A stretch of 64,000 bases of DNA, from NCBI RefSeq assembly GCF_016785085.1, contig NZ_JAENHO010000005.1, forward strand, positions 682,001-746,000, written 5' to 3'. Shown here in pieces: positions 36,511 to 45,006 of this stretch; position 1 is the first letter of the stretch, and each line of letters opens with the position of its first letter. The notes under the pieces are model-generated. The model ran no database searches, was not told the DNA's origin, and was given only the letters and a program-made list of their open reading frames with translations. The position numbers and the translations under genes are program-made. The stretch is from Paractinoplanes lichenicola. Lineage in GTDB: Bacteria > Actinomycetota > Actinomycetes > Mycobacteriales > Micromonosporaceae.

Positions 36511-38729
36511 TGCGGCGGGCCCTCGCGGCCGGGGTCGCCGTGGTGGTGATCCTGGCCGGGTTCGGCGCTGTGCCGGCCTGGGCGGTCTTCACTTCGACCA
36601 TTTCCCGTACGGGCAACACGGTCACCGCGGACGCCGACTTCACGATCAACGGCGCCCTGCACATCTGGGGCGACACCGGCGGCGTCCAGCTGGGCCCGTC
36701 GCAGGTCGGCACCGCGACCACCTGGACCTCGGCCACCGCCGGCGACCGCATGGCCTGCGCGATCTCGGCCGGCAAGCTCTTCTGCTTCGGTGGCGGCAAC
36801 AGCAGCGGGCAGCAGGGCGTCAACGACGTGTCGGCGCACAACACACCCGTGCAGGTGGGCTCGGCCGACTGGACCACCGTCGCGACCGGGTCCAACCACA
36901 CCTGCGGCATCCAGACCGACAGCACGCTGTGGTGCTGGGGCGCCAACGCCTACGGCCAGCTCGCCCAGGACCCGACCGCCACCCCCACGTCCCGGGTGCC
37001 GGTGCAGGTGACGTTCCCGGGCCTGACCGGGTGGGCGACGGTGTCGGCCGGAACCGAGTTCACCTGCGCCACCCGTACGGACGGCACCCTCTACTGCTGG
37101 GGGCGCAACGGCCAGGGCCAGCTCGGGATCGGGCTCACCGTCCCCAACCCGTCCAGCGTGCCGTTGGCGGTGTCCGGAAGCGGGTGGACCTCCGTCGCGC
37201 TGGGCTCGCAACACGCCTGCGGTCTGCAGGGCACGGTCCTGAGCTGCTGGGGCAACGGTGGCAGCAACCGGCTCGGGCAGGCCAACAGCACCTCGTACCC
37301 GTCGCCGGCCACGGTCGCCGGCTCCTGGGCCACGCTCGCCGTCGGGCAGGACCACGCCTGCGGAATCACCCTGACCGGCCAGCTCTACTGCTGGGGTGCG
37401 GGCGGCAACGGGCGGCTGGGGCGCGGCACCACCAACAGCACCACCAACGGGCCGGTGCCGATCGGCGGGGCCGGCGACACGTGGCGGTCGATCGCGGCCG
37501 GCCAGGCGCACACGTGCGGCACGCAGACCGACAACTCGCTCTACTGCTGGGGCACCAACACGTACGGGCAGGTCGGCGACGGCACAGTGACCGACCAGCT
37601 GTCGCCGGTCAAGATCGGCGCCTCGGTGTGGTCGGCCGTCGCGCCCGGCGAGATCGCCGCCATGACCTGCGCGATCCGCACCGACGGGACGCTGTGGTGC
37701 TGGGGGACGACCGGGCTGCCGCTCTTCAAGCCACTGCGCATCGGCACCGGCACCACGTGGCATCAGGCCGCGGCCGGCGACCAGTTCGTGTGCGCCGTCC
37801 GCGACGCGGGCGCGCTCTACTGCTTCGGCCAGCAGAACGCCGGTCGCCTGGGCGCGGGCGACACCGCCAACCACTTCGGCCCGACCCCGGTCACCACCAC
37901 CGCCGGTACGGCGTTCAGCCAGGTGACCGCGGGCCAGTACCACGCCTGTGCGGTCGGCGCCGACACCACGCTGTGGTGCTGGGGGTCGGCCACCTACGGG
38001 CAGACCGGGCAGGGCAACAGCACCCAGCAGAACGGCCCCGCGCAGGTCACCAGCCCGGCCACCGGCTGGACCAGCGTGTCGGCCGGCGCCCTGTTCAGCT
38101 GCGGCATCCGCGCCGACACCACGATGTACTGCTGGGGGAACAACGTCTTCGGCGAGCTGGCCCAGGGCGCCACGAGCACCCCGCAGAGCACGCCGGTGCC
38201 CGTGACCACCCCCGCGGCGACCGGGTGGGTGCAGGTCAGCGCCGGTTTCCAGCACGCCTGCGCGCTGCGTACGGACACCAAGGTCTATTGCTGGGGCAGC
38301 AACGGCAGCGGCCGGCTCGGCTTCGGCACCAGCGCGGCCGCGCTCGTCCCGACCGTGATCTCGGGGCCCGGCGGCTACCTGACGATCGGGATCGCCACCG
38401 ACCACAGCTGCGGCATCCGCGACAACGGCACCCTGTGGTGCTGGGGCACCGGGGCCAACGGGCGCCTCGGCGTGGGCTCGACCGCCGACAAATACCTGCC
38501 CACCCAGGTGACCGGGTCGAGCGCGTGGCGCCGGATCGGCGGCGGCAACCCCAACACCTGCGGGGTCCGGGCCGACAACGCCGTCTGGTGCTGGGGCGGC
38601 AACGCCCGCGGGCAGCTCGGCCTGGGCAGCGCCTACGGGGACCAGACCAGCCCGGTGCCGCTCGGGCTGTCGGGGCGGCCCGCGGTGGGTGGGCCGGGCT
38701 CGAACATCATGACGCTGATCGCCTACTGA
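36510..38729 (+). CDS. Secreted RCC1-like beta-propeller protein with 13 Cys-paired repeats
   Basis: The 739-residue protein has a signal-like start (ALAAGVAVVVILAGFGAVPAWA) and a short SipW-type segment VFTSTISRTGNTV. It then has about 13 repeats of roughly 50 residues. Each carries a cysteine in HTCGI-like and another in LWCWG-like sequence, for example HTCGIQTDSTLWCWG. That is the bacterial RCC1/ATS1 propeller unit with one disulfide per blade. Thirteen blades would exceed one seven-bladed propeller. No anchor motif is visible at the C-terminus. Function unknown; probably an extracellular adhesin or binding protein. Confidence 0.85.
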   Translation: MRRALAAGVAVVVILAGFGAVPAWAVFTSTISRTGNTVTADADFTINGALHIWGDTGGVQLGPSQVGTATTWTSATAGDRMACAISAGKLFCFGGGNSSGQQGVNDVSAHNTPVQVGSADWTTVATGSNHTCGIQTDSTLWCWGANAYGQLAQDPTATPTSRVPVQVTFPGLTGWATVSAGTEFTCATRTDGTLYCWGRNGQGQLGIGLTVPNPSSVPLAVSGSGWTSVALGSQHACGLQGTVLSCWGNGGSNRLGQANSTSYPSPATVAGSWATLAVGQDHACGITLTGQLYCWGAGGNGRLGRGTTNSTTNGPVPIGGAGDTWRSIAAGQAHTCGTQTDNSLYCWGTNTYGQVGDGTVTDQLSPVKIGASVWSAVAPGEIAAMTCAIRTDGTLWCWGTTGLPLFKPLRIGTGTTWHQAAAGDQFVCAVRDAGALYCFGQQNAGRLGAGDTANHFGPTPVTTTAGTAFSQVTAGQYHACAVGADTTLWCWGSATYGQTGQGNSTQQNGPAQVTSPATGWTSVSAGALFSCGIRADTTMYCWGNNVFGELAQGATSTPQSTPVPVTTPAATGWVQVSAGFQHACALRTDTKVYCWGSNGSGRLGFGTSAAALVPTVISGPGGYLTIGIATDHSCGIRDNGTLWCWGTGANGRLGVGSTADKYLPTQVTGSSAWRRIGGGNPNTCGVRADNAVWCWGGNARGQLGLGSAYGDQTSPVPLGLSGRPAVGGPGSNIMTLIAY

Positions 38730-38746
38730 CTTCCGCTTGTTCACGC

Positions 38747-38777
38747 TTGACTTCGAGCGCGCTCGAACCCCTACCGT
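38747..38777 (+). promoter_or_regulatory. Promoter with 16-bp palindromic operator before the SDR gene
   Basis: TTGACT (38747-38752) and TACCGT (38772-38777) fit -35 and -10 elements 19 nt apart. The perfect palindrome TTCGAGCGCGCTCGAA (38752-38767) fills the spacer, so a bound repressor would block polymerase. The cognate regulator is not adjacent. Confidence 0.6.
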
Positions 38778-38785
38778 GCGGTGTC

Positions 38786-39658
38786 ATGACCGCTCCCACC
38801 GCCAGTGATGTGCTCGCAGGAACCGACCTGACCGGCAAGACCGCCGTCGTGACCGGGGGCGCCTCGGGCATCGGCCGGGCCGCCGCCCGGGCCCTGGCCG
38901 CCGCCGGCGCCCACGTGATCGTGCCCGCGCGCCGGCCTTTCTCGGGGGAAGGCCTCGACGTCCGCCCGATGGACCTCACCGACCTCGACTCGGTGCGCGC
39001 CTTCGCCGCCACGGTCGACCGGGCCGACCTCGTGATCGGCAGCGCCGGGGTGATGGCCTGCCCCGAGACCCGCGTCGGCCCCGGCTGGGAGGCCCAGTTC
39101 GCCACCAACCACCTCGGCCACTACGCCCTGATCATGCAGCTGTGGCCGGCCCTGCTGGCGGCCGGCGACGCCCGGGTGGTGATGGTCGCCTCGGGCCGGT
39201 CGCCCGACGACCGCATCCGCTGGGGCGACGTGCAGTTCGAGCTCGGCTACGACAAGTGGGCCGCCTACACCCAGTCCAAGCTGGCCACCATCCTGTTCGC
39301 CTACCAGCTCGACCTGCTGGGCGCGCCGTTCGGCGTCCGGGCGTTCTCGGCCAGCCCCGGCTGGGTGCTGACCCCGCTGCAACGCCACCTGACATCGGCC
39401 GAGATGGTCGACGCGGGCTGGATCGACGAGGACGGCAAGGCGATCCCCGGCCTGTTCCTGACCCCCGAGCAGGGCGCGGCCACCCCGGTCTGGGCCGCGG
39501 TGACCCCGGTGACCCGCGGCGGCGCCTACTGCCGCGACCTGGCGCTGACCGAGGAGTTCCCGGCCGACGCCCCCGAGGCGGCCAAGCTCTGGCACCTCTC
39601 GGCCCAGCTGACCGGTCTCAACCTGCCCTGGCTTCCAGCCGAGCGACGAGCCGGCTAG
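38786..39658 (+). CDS. Short-chain dehydrogenase/reductase (retinol-dehydrogenase-like)
   Basis: The 290-residue protein has the NAD(P) motif TGGASGIG at about residue 24, a SAGVMA segment where classical members have NNAG, and the catalytic YTQSK. LGYDKWAAYTQSKLATILF is typical of the light-dependent protochlorophyllide/retinol dehydrogenase-like group. The ATG at 38786 lies 9 nt after a TACCGT element, giving a very short 5' leader. Substrate unknown. The 3' end overlaps the convergent HAD gene by 4 nt. Confidence 0.87.
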   Translation: MTAPTASDVLAGTDLTGKTAVVTGGASGIGRAAARALAAAGAHVIVPARRPFSGEGLDVRPMDLTDLDSVRAFAATVDRADLVIGSAGVMACPETRVGPGWEAQFATNHLGHYALIMQLWPALLAAGDARVVMVASGRSPDDRIRWGDVQFELGYDKWAAYTQSKLATILFAYQLDLLGAPFGVRAFSASPGWVLTPLQRHLTSAEMVDAGWIDEDGKAIPGLFLTPEQGAATPVWAAVTPVTRGGAYCRDLALTEEFPADAPEAAKLWHLSAQLTGLNLPWLPAERRAG

Positions 39659-40437
39659 ATCTCGTCGATCAGGTCGGCCACCGAGTTGACGATGCGGGAC
39701 GGGCGGAACGGGTAGCGGTCGGCCTCCTCGCGGGTGCTGATGCCGGTCAGCACGAGGATCGTCTCGAGACCCGCCTCGAGCCCGCACAGCACGTCGGTGT
39801 CCATCCGGTCGCCGATCATGGCGGTGGACTCGCTGTGGGCCTCGATCGTGTTGAGCGCCGAGCGCATCATCATCGGGTTCGGCTTGCCCACGAAATACGG
39901 CTCGACGCCGGTCGCCTTCGAGATCATCGCCGCTACCGAGCCGGCGGCGGGCAGCGCGCCCTCGTTGGAGGGGCCGGTCGCGTCGGGGTTCGTACAGATG
40001 AACTTGGCGCCGCCGCCGATCAGCCGGATCGCCTTGGTTATCTGCTCGAAGCTGTAGTTGCGGGTCTCGCCCAGCACCACGTAATCCGGGTCGAACTCCG
40101 TCAGCACGTAACCCGACGCGTGCATGGCCGTGGTCAGGCCCGCCTCGCCGATCACGTACGCCGTACCGCCGGGCCTTTGATCGGAAAGGAACTGCGCCGT
40201 GGCCAGGGCGGCCGTCCAGATCGACTGCTCCGGCACGTCGAAGCCCATGCGGTTGAGCCGGGCCTGCAGGTCGCGGGGCGTGTAGATCGAGTTGTTGGTC
40301 AGGATCAGGAAGGGCTTGCCGGACGTCTTCATCCGGTTCACGAAGTCGGGCGCGCCTGGAACCGGCACGCCCTCGTGAACGAGCACACCGTCCATGTCGG
40401 TGAGCCAGCTCTCGATGGCCTTGCGCTCAGGCATCAT
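39655..40437 (-). CDS. HAD-IIA family phosphatase (NagD-like)
   Basis: The 260-residue protein has HAD motif I TDMDGVLVHEG, motif II ILTNNS, motif III VGKPNPMMM and motif IV MIGDRMDTDVLCGLEAG, with the large C2-type cap expected for HAD-IIA. Members dephosphorylate nucleotides or sugar phosphates. The ATG at 40437 overlaps the hemH stop by 4 nt; the second ATG at 40434 has a better-spaced GAGGAG site. It is the last gene of the fabG-inhA-hemH unit. Confidence 0.88.
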   Translation of the reverse strand: MMPERKAIESWLTDMDGVLVHEGVPVPGAPDFVNRMKTSGKPFLILTNNSIYTPRDLQARLNRMGFDVPEQSIWTAALATAQFLSDQRPGGTAYVIGEAGLTTAMHASGYVLTEFDPDYVVLGETRNYSFEQITKAIRLIGGGAKFICTNPDATGPSNEGALPAAGSVAAMISKATGVEPYFVGKPNPMMMRSALNTIEAHSESTAMIGDRMDTDVLCGLEAGLETILVLTGISTREEADRYPFRPSRIVNSVADLIDEI

Positions 40438-41459
40438 GCTCCTCGTCGCTGTGGGGGTGGGCAGCACGGGACCGGGCAGTCGTCCCAGACCGGGAGCGTA
40501 CCGAGCCGGCGTGACGGGACGCTGTCGGTCCGCTCACGCACGAGGTCTTTGACCATGGCGACGAAGCGCGGGTCCGTGCCGGGGGTGGCCGCGCGGGCAT
40601 ACCCGAGGCCGAGCCGTTTAGCCGTGTCAGCGGCCTCGTTGTCGAGATCCCAGATCACTTCGAGGTGGTCCGAGACGAACCCGATCGGGCTCACTACTAC
40701 GTCGGTCACACCCTGCTCGGCGAGCTTCTCGAGGTGATCGTTGATGTCGGGCTCGAGCCACGGCACCTGCGGCGGGCCGGAGCGGCTCTGCCAGACCAGA
40801 TCCCACTCCAGCTCGGGCGCGGCGGCGGCGTGCACCAGGCGGGCCGTCTCGTCGAGCTGGGCCTCGTATCGCCCGCCGGTCGGGCCGGCCGTCCTCGCCA
40901 TCGACGACGGAATCGAATGCGCCGTGAACACCAGCCGAGTGGTGGCGCGGCGGCTCTCGTCGAGGGTGGCCAGCGACGACCGTACGGCGTCGGAATGTGG
41001 CTCGACAAAACCGGGATGATCCCAGAACTGGCGCAACTTGGAGATCACGGGAGCGCCCGGACCGACCTTGGCCCTGGCGTTCGCGATGTCCTCCCAGTAC
41101 TGCTTGCACGACGAATAGCCGCCGTACGCGCTGGTGGCGAACCCGAGCGCGTGCGTGATGCCGTCGTCGCGCATCTGCGCCACGGTGTCGGCCAGCATCG
41201 GCTGCCAGTTCCGGTTCCCCCAGTACGCCGGCAGGTCGATCCCGTCCGCGGCGAACTCGGTGCGGACGGCGGCGAGGAGATCCCGGCACTGCTGGTTGAT
41301 CGGCGAGACGCCGCCGAAGTGGTAGTAGTGCTCCGCCACCTCGGCCAGGCGCTCGTCCGGAACTCCCCGCCCCCGCACCACGTTGCGCAGGAACGGCATC
41401 ACGTCATCGGGCTTCTCGGGGCCGCCGAAGGACAGCAGGACGAAGGCGTCGTAAACCAC
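40434..41459 (-). CDS. hemH: Coproporphyrin ferrochelatase
   Basis: The 341-residue enzyme inserts iron into coproporphyrin III in the actinobacterial haem pathway. Sequence marks are DAFVLLSFGGPEKPDDV, GNRNWQPMLADTV, the active-site histidine in FTAHSIP, and SPIGFVSDHLEV. Actinobacterial ferrochelatases carry a [2Fe-2S] cluster; the candidate ligands are the cysteine in YSSCKQYW and three in CPVPCC near the C-terminus. It lies 20 nt after inhA, as in the mycobacterial mabA-inhA-hemZ operon. Confidence 0.94.
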   Translation of the reverse strand: MVYDAFVLLSFGGPEKPDDVMPFLRNVVRGRGVPDERLAEVAEHYYHFGGVSPINQQCRDLLAAVRTEFAADGIDLPAYWGNRNWQPMLADTVAQMRDDGITHALGFATSAYGGYSSCKQYWEDIANARAKVGPGAPVISKLRQFWDHPGFVEPHSDAVRSSLATLDESRRATTRLVFTAHSIPSSMARTAGPTGGRYEAQLDETARLVHAAAAPELEWDLVWQSRSGPPQVPWLEPDINDHLEKLAEQGVTDVVVSPIGFVSDHLEVIWDLDNEAADTAKRLGLGYARAATPGTDPRFVAMVKDLVRERTDSVPSRRLGTLPVWDDCPVPCCPPPQRRGA

Positions 41460-41479
41460 TCGTCCACTATTCCACCGCG

Positions 41480-42247
41480 TCAGGCGCCGAGCGCGTGGTA
41501 GCCCCCGTCGACGTGCACAACCTCACCCGTAGTAGCCGGGAACCAGTCCGAGAGCAGGGCGCAGATCGCCTTGCCGGCCGCCGACGTGTCGTGCAGGTCC
41601 CAGCCCAGCGGGGCCCGGTCGGCCCACGCGTTCTCGAACTGCTCGAAGCCGGGGATCGACTTGGCCGCCATCGTGCGCAGCGGGCCGGCCGACACCAGGT
41701 TGCTGCGGATGCCCTGCTTGCCCAGGTGCAGCGCGAGGTAGCGGTTGGCCGACTCGAGGCCCGCCTTGGCCACGCCCATCCAGTCGTAGACCGGCCACGC
41801 CTTGGTCGCGTCGAAGGTGAGCCCGACGATGCTGCCGCCGGACTGCATGAGCGGCAGACAGGCCACGGCCAGGGACTGGTATGAGTACGTCGAGACGTGG
41901 ATCGCCTTGGACACGTCCTCCCACGGCGCGTGGAGGAAGTTGCCGCCGAGAGCACTCTGCGGCGCATTTCCAATCGAGTGGACGAGGCCGTCGATGCCGT
42001 CCATGTGCTCGCGCACCCGGTCGGCCAGGCCCGCCAGGTGCTCGGGGTCGGTCACGTCGAGCTCGATCACCGGCGGCGTCTCCGGAAGGCGCTTGGCGAT
42101 GCGCTCGACGAGGGAAAGGCGGCCGAAGCCGGTGAGGACGACCTTTGCGCCGCTTTCCTGAGCGATCTTGGCCGCCGAGAACGCGATGGAAGCGTCCGTG
42201 ATCACGCCGGTGATGAGCAGCCGTTTGCCGGCCAGCAATCCAGACAC
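41480..42247 (-). CDS. inhA: NADH-dependent enoyl-ACP reductase, InhA/FabI type
   Basis: The 255-residue protein catalyses the last step of fatty-acid elongation. It has GVITDASIAFSAAKIAQESGA at the NADH site, LVHSIG, and the InhA-type catalytic pair in YDWMGVAKA (Tyr-x6-Lys). FDATKAWPVYDWMGVAK is very close to mycobacterial InhA. It lies 27 nt downstream of fabG, so the two elongation reductases are co-expressed. Confidence 0.94.
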   Translation of the reverse strand: MSGLLAGKRLLITGVITDASIAFSAAKIAQESGAKVVLTGFGRLSLVERIAKRLPETPPVIELDVTDPEHLAGLADRVREHMDGIDGLVHSIGNAPQSALGGNFLHAPWEDVSKAIHVSTYSYQSLAVACLPLMQSGGSIVGLTFDATKAWPVYDWMGVAKAGLESANRYLALHLGKQGIRSNLVSAGPLRTMAAKSIPGFEQFENAWADRAPLGWDLHDTSAAGKAICALLSDWFPATTGEVVHVDGGYHALGA

Positions 42248-42274
42248 AGTGGTTATAGCTCCTTTTGTAGGGAT

Positions 42275-42979
42275 TTAATGGCCCATACCGAGGCCGCCGT
42301 CGACCGGGATGACCGCACCGTTGATGTAGGCGGCGCCATCGCTGGCCAGGAAGGTGACCGTGGCCGCGACCTCGTCGGCGCTGGCGAGCCGGCCCGCCGG
42401 AACCGCCTTGATGATCTCCGCCTGCCGGGCCTCCGACAAGACCGCTGTCATCTCCGTCTCGATGAAGCCGGGCGCCACCACGTTCGCCGTGATGTTGCGG
42501 CTGCCCAGCTCACGAGTGATGCTGCGGGCCATGCCGACCAGGCCGGCCTTGCTCGCGGCATAGTTCACCTGACCGGGGCCGCCGTAGAGCCCGACCACCG
42601 ACGAGATGTAGATGATGCGGCCCCACTTGGCCCGCAGCATCTTGGAGCTGGCCCGCTTGGTGACCCGGAACGAGCCCTTCAGGTTCGTGTCGATCACCCG
42701 CTCGAACTGCTCCTCGCTCATCCGCAGCACCAGCGTGTCGTCGGTGATGCCGGCGTTGGCCACCAGCACCTCGACCGGGCCGAGCTCCTTCTCGATCTCG
42801 GTGAACGCCGCGTCGACCTGAGCCGGGTCGGTGATGTCGCACTGCACCCCGAACAGCCCCTCGGGCGCGCCGCTGCCGCGGTGGGTGACCGCGACCCGGT
42901 CGCCCTGCTCGGCGAACGCCCGCGCGATCGCGAGACCGATGCCCCGGTTGCCGCCTGTCACCAAAACCGTGCGCGCCAC
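42275..42979 (-). CDS. fabG: 3-oxoacyl-ACP reductase
   Basis: The 234-residue SDR has TGGNRGIG, NAGIT and the catalytic YAASK, and NVVAPGFIETEM is highly typical of FabG. It reduces beta-ketoacyl-ACP with NADPH in the type II fatty-acid cycle. The GTG start follows TGAGGAGCGACG. As first gene of fabG-inhA-hemH-nagD it carries the operon promoter, in the 87-nt gap shared with the divergent histidine kinase. Confidence 0.94.
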   Translation of the reverse strand: MARTVLVTGGNRGIGLAIARAFAEQGDRVAVTHRGSGAPEGLFGVQCDITDPAQVDAAFTEIEKELGPVEVLVANAGITDDTLVLRMSEEQFERVIDTNLKGSFRVTKRASSKMLRAKWGRIIYISSVVGLYGGPGQVNYAASKAGLVGMARSITRELGSRNITANVVAPGFIETEMTAVLSEARQAEIIKAVPAGRLASADEVAATVTFLASDGAAYINGAVIPVDGGLGMGH

Positions 42980-43054
42980 GAACGTCGCTCCTCATACCCA
43001 GGTAGGGGGTGCCGGCTGGCACCACGGGGGCACGACGGCGACGTGATACCGCCG

Positions 43055-43060
43055 TAACCT
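43055..43060 (+). promoter_or_regulatory. Candidate -10 element for the histidine kinase gene
   Basis: TAACCT fits TANNNT and ends 6 nt before the GTG start at 43067, which would give a leaderless mRNA for the kinase. Confidence 0.4.
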
Positions 43061-43066
43061 GCCGGG

Positions 43067-44272
43067 GTGGAGACTATCGGCCCAGTGACCCGGCGCAACG
43101 CCACGGGGCCGCTCAGACGCCTGTTCTGGTCACGCGAAAAGGCCCGTCCCGCCCTCCAGGGACAATTCTGGACGTACGCGATCCCGCTGGGCCTGCTCGG
43201 GCTGATCGGCCTGGGCTTCGCGGCCGGCGCGGCGCTGGACGGCCGGGGGCTCGACAGGCTGTGGGTCGTGATCATCGCGGTCGGCTCGGTGCTGCCCGTC
43301 GTGATCACCTTCCGCCTGCCCGTGCTCGCGTGGCGGGCCGGCTTCCTCATGCTCTTCCTCGGCTCGTTGCAGGCCGACCCCAAGGAGTCCTGGCCGTGGA
43401 ACACCGTCCAGCTCCTCGGGTTCCTCGTCGTGCTGGGCCGGCTGGCGGTCAGCGAGGAGTCGGCCCTGACGATCTGGGCCGTCGCGTTCAGCCTGATCCC
43501 GGTCTTCGTCTACTCCCCGTACGCGAACGCCTGGGGCGCGGCCGTGCTGCTCGTGGCCATCGCCGCGCTCGGCGACATCGTGTCCCGGCGACGGCGTACG
43601 CGGGCCCTGCTCGCCGAGAAAGAGGAGCTCACCGAGCTCGAGCGCGCGAAACGGGCGGTCCTGGAGGAAAGGACGCGGATCGCCCGGGAGATGCACGACG
43701 TGGTCGCCCACCACATGTCGATGATCGCCGTACGGGCCGAGACCGCGCCCTATCGCGTGGGCGACCTGCCGGACTCGGCGAAGGAGGAGCTGGCCACGAT
43801 CGCGGGCACGGCCCGGGAGGCGCTGACCGACATGCGGCGCCTGCTCGGGGTGCTGCGGGCCGAGGAGGGGGACGCGCCGCTCACGCCGCAGCCGGGCTTC
43901 GCCGAGGTGGCGACCCTGGTGGAGACGGCGCGGGGCGCCGGGCTGACGGTCGAGCTCACCGTGACCGACGTCGCCGACCTGCCCGAGACGGTGGGCCTGG
44001 CGGCGTACCGGATCGTGCAGGAAGCCCTGGCCAACGCGGCCCGGCACGCGCCCGGCGGGCCGGTGACCGTCGACGCCCGCGGCTTTCCCGAGCGGATCGA
44101 GCTCACCGTGCGTAACAAGCTGATCGGCCCCGTCCCGGCCGCCCACGGCCACGGGCACGGGCTGGCCGGCATGCGCGAACGGGCCGAACTGCTCGGCGGC
44201 ACCCTCTCCGCCGCGGCCGAGGACGACCATTTCGTCGTGTGGGCGAGCCTGCCCCGAGGGGAGCAGTCGTGA
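43067..44272 (+). CDS. Sensor histidine kinase, NarL-type system
   Basis: The 401-residue kinase has four to five membrane segments in its first half (about residues 35-165), a short coiled region, and a HisKA_3 domain with phospho-acceptor EMHDVVAHHMSMI. It ends in an HATPase domain (YRIVQEALANAARHA, HGHGLAGMRERAELLGG). The membrane sensor lacks a large external domain, suggesting membrane-stress or intramembrane sensing. The stop overlaps the GTG of the response regulator. Confidence 0.9.
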   Translation: METIGPVTRRNATGPLRRLFWSREKARPALQGQFWTYAIPLGLLGLIGLGFAAGAALDGRGLDRLWVVIIAVGSVLPVVITFRLPVLAWRAGFLMLFLGSLQADPKESWPWNTVQLLGFLVVLGRLAVSEESALTIWAVAFSLIPVFVYSPYANAWGAAVLLVAIAALGDIVSRRRRTRALLAEKEELTELERAKRAVLEERTRIAREMHDVVAHHMSMIAVRAETAPYRVGDLPDSAKEELATIAGTAREALTDMRRLLGVLRAEEGDAPLTPQPGFAEVATLVETARGAGLTVELTVTDVADLPETVGLAAYRIVQEALANAARHAPGGPVTVDARGFPERIELTVRNKLIGPVPAAHGHGHGLAGMRERAELLGGTLSAAAEDDHFVVWASLPRGEQS

Positions 44273-44919
44273 TCAAGGTCCTCATCGCCGACGACCAGGC
44301 GATGGTTCGCGAGGGTTTCGGCGCGTTGCTGGCCGCCCAGCCCGACATGCTCGTGGTCGGTGACGCCGCCGACGGCGCGGCGGCCGTGGCCCAGGCCCGC
44401 GACCTGCGCCCCGACGTGGTGCTGATGGACGTCCGCATGCCGATCATGGACGGGCTCGAGGCCACCCGCCGCCTGTCCTCCGCCGACGGCCCGCGCATCG
44501 TCATCCTGACCACGTTCGACCTGGACGACTACGTCTTCGCGGCCCTGCGCGCGGGCGCCAGCGGCTTCCTGCTCAAGGACGCCCCCGCCGCCGACCTGAT
44601 CAACGCCGTACGGATCGTGGCCGCCGGCGAGGCCCTGCTCGCCCCCAAGGTGACCCGCCGCCTGATCGAGGAGTTCGCCGCCCGCCCGGTGTCCGACCGC
44701 CCGAAACCGGCCGCGCTCAACGCCCTCACCCCGCGCGAGACCGACGTGCTGCTGCTGATCGCGCGGGGCCGCTCCAACCAGGAGATAGCCGAGGAGTTGA
44801 TCGTGGCCGAGCAGACAGTGAAAACCCACATCGGCCGCATCCTGGCCAAGCTCAACCTCCGCGACCGCGCCCAGGCCGTCGTCTTCGCCTACGAAACCGG
44901 CCTCGTCATCCCCTCCTGA
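44269..44919 (+). CDS. NarL/FixJ-family response regulator
   Basis: The 216-residue regulator has a receiver domain (VLIADDQAMVREGF, phosphorylation Asp in VVLMDVRMP, Lys in LLKDAP). A LuxR-type helix-turn-helix follows (LTPRETDVLLLIARGRSNQEIAEEL, VAEQTVKTHIGRILAKL). The GTG start overlaps the kinase stop by 4 nt and has AGGGGAGC upstream. It is the clear partner of the adjacent kinase. Confidence 0.93.
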   Translation: MIKVLIADDQAMVREGFGALLAAQPDMLVVGDAADGAAAVAQARDLRPDVVLMDVRMPIMDGLEATRRLSSADGPRIVILTTFDLDDYVFAALRAGASGFLLKDAPAADLINAVRIVAAGEALLAPKVTRRLIEEFAARPVSDRPKPAALNALTPRETDVLLLIARGRSNQEIAEELIVAEQTVKTHIGRILAKLNLRDRAQAVVFAYETGLVIPS

Positions 44920-44988
44920 GGTTTTTTCGGGCCGCTTCGCAGATGGTGGATGTCGATCTCCTGAGCCCGTTTTCTGGTTGGATTTTTG

Positions 44989-45004
44989 TCGTACGTGTGT
45001 ACGA
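44989..45004 (+). promoter_or_regulatory. LexA-box-like inverted repeat upstream of the DUF222 HNH gene
   Basis: TCGTAC-GTGT-GTACGA matches the actinobacterial SOS-box layout TCGAAC-N4-GTTCGA except for one symmetric change in each arm. It ends 2 nt before the ATG at 45007, where LexA would block initiation. Confidence 0.45.
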
Positions 45005-45006
45005 AG

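Noticed and set aside
36929..39658. One 909-codon frame joining RCC1-like DNA and the SDR gene
   Set aside because: It is an out-of-frame shadow across the RCC1 gene that runs by chance into the real SDR frame; the SDR starts at 38786.
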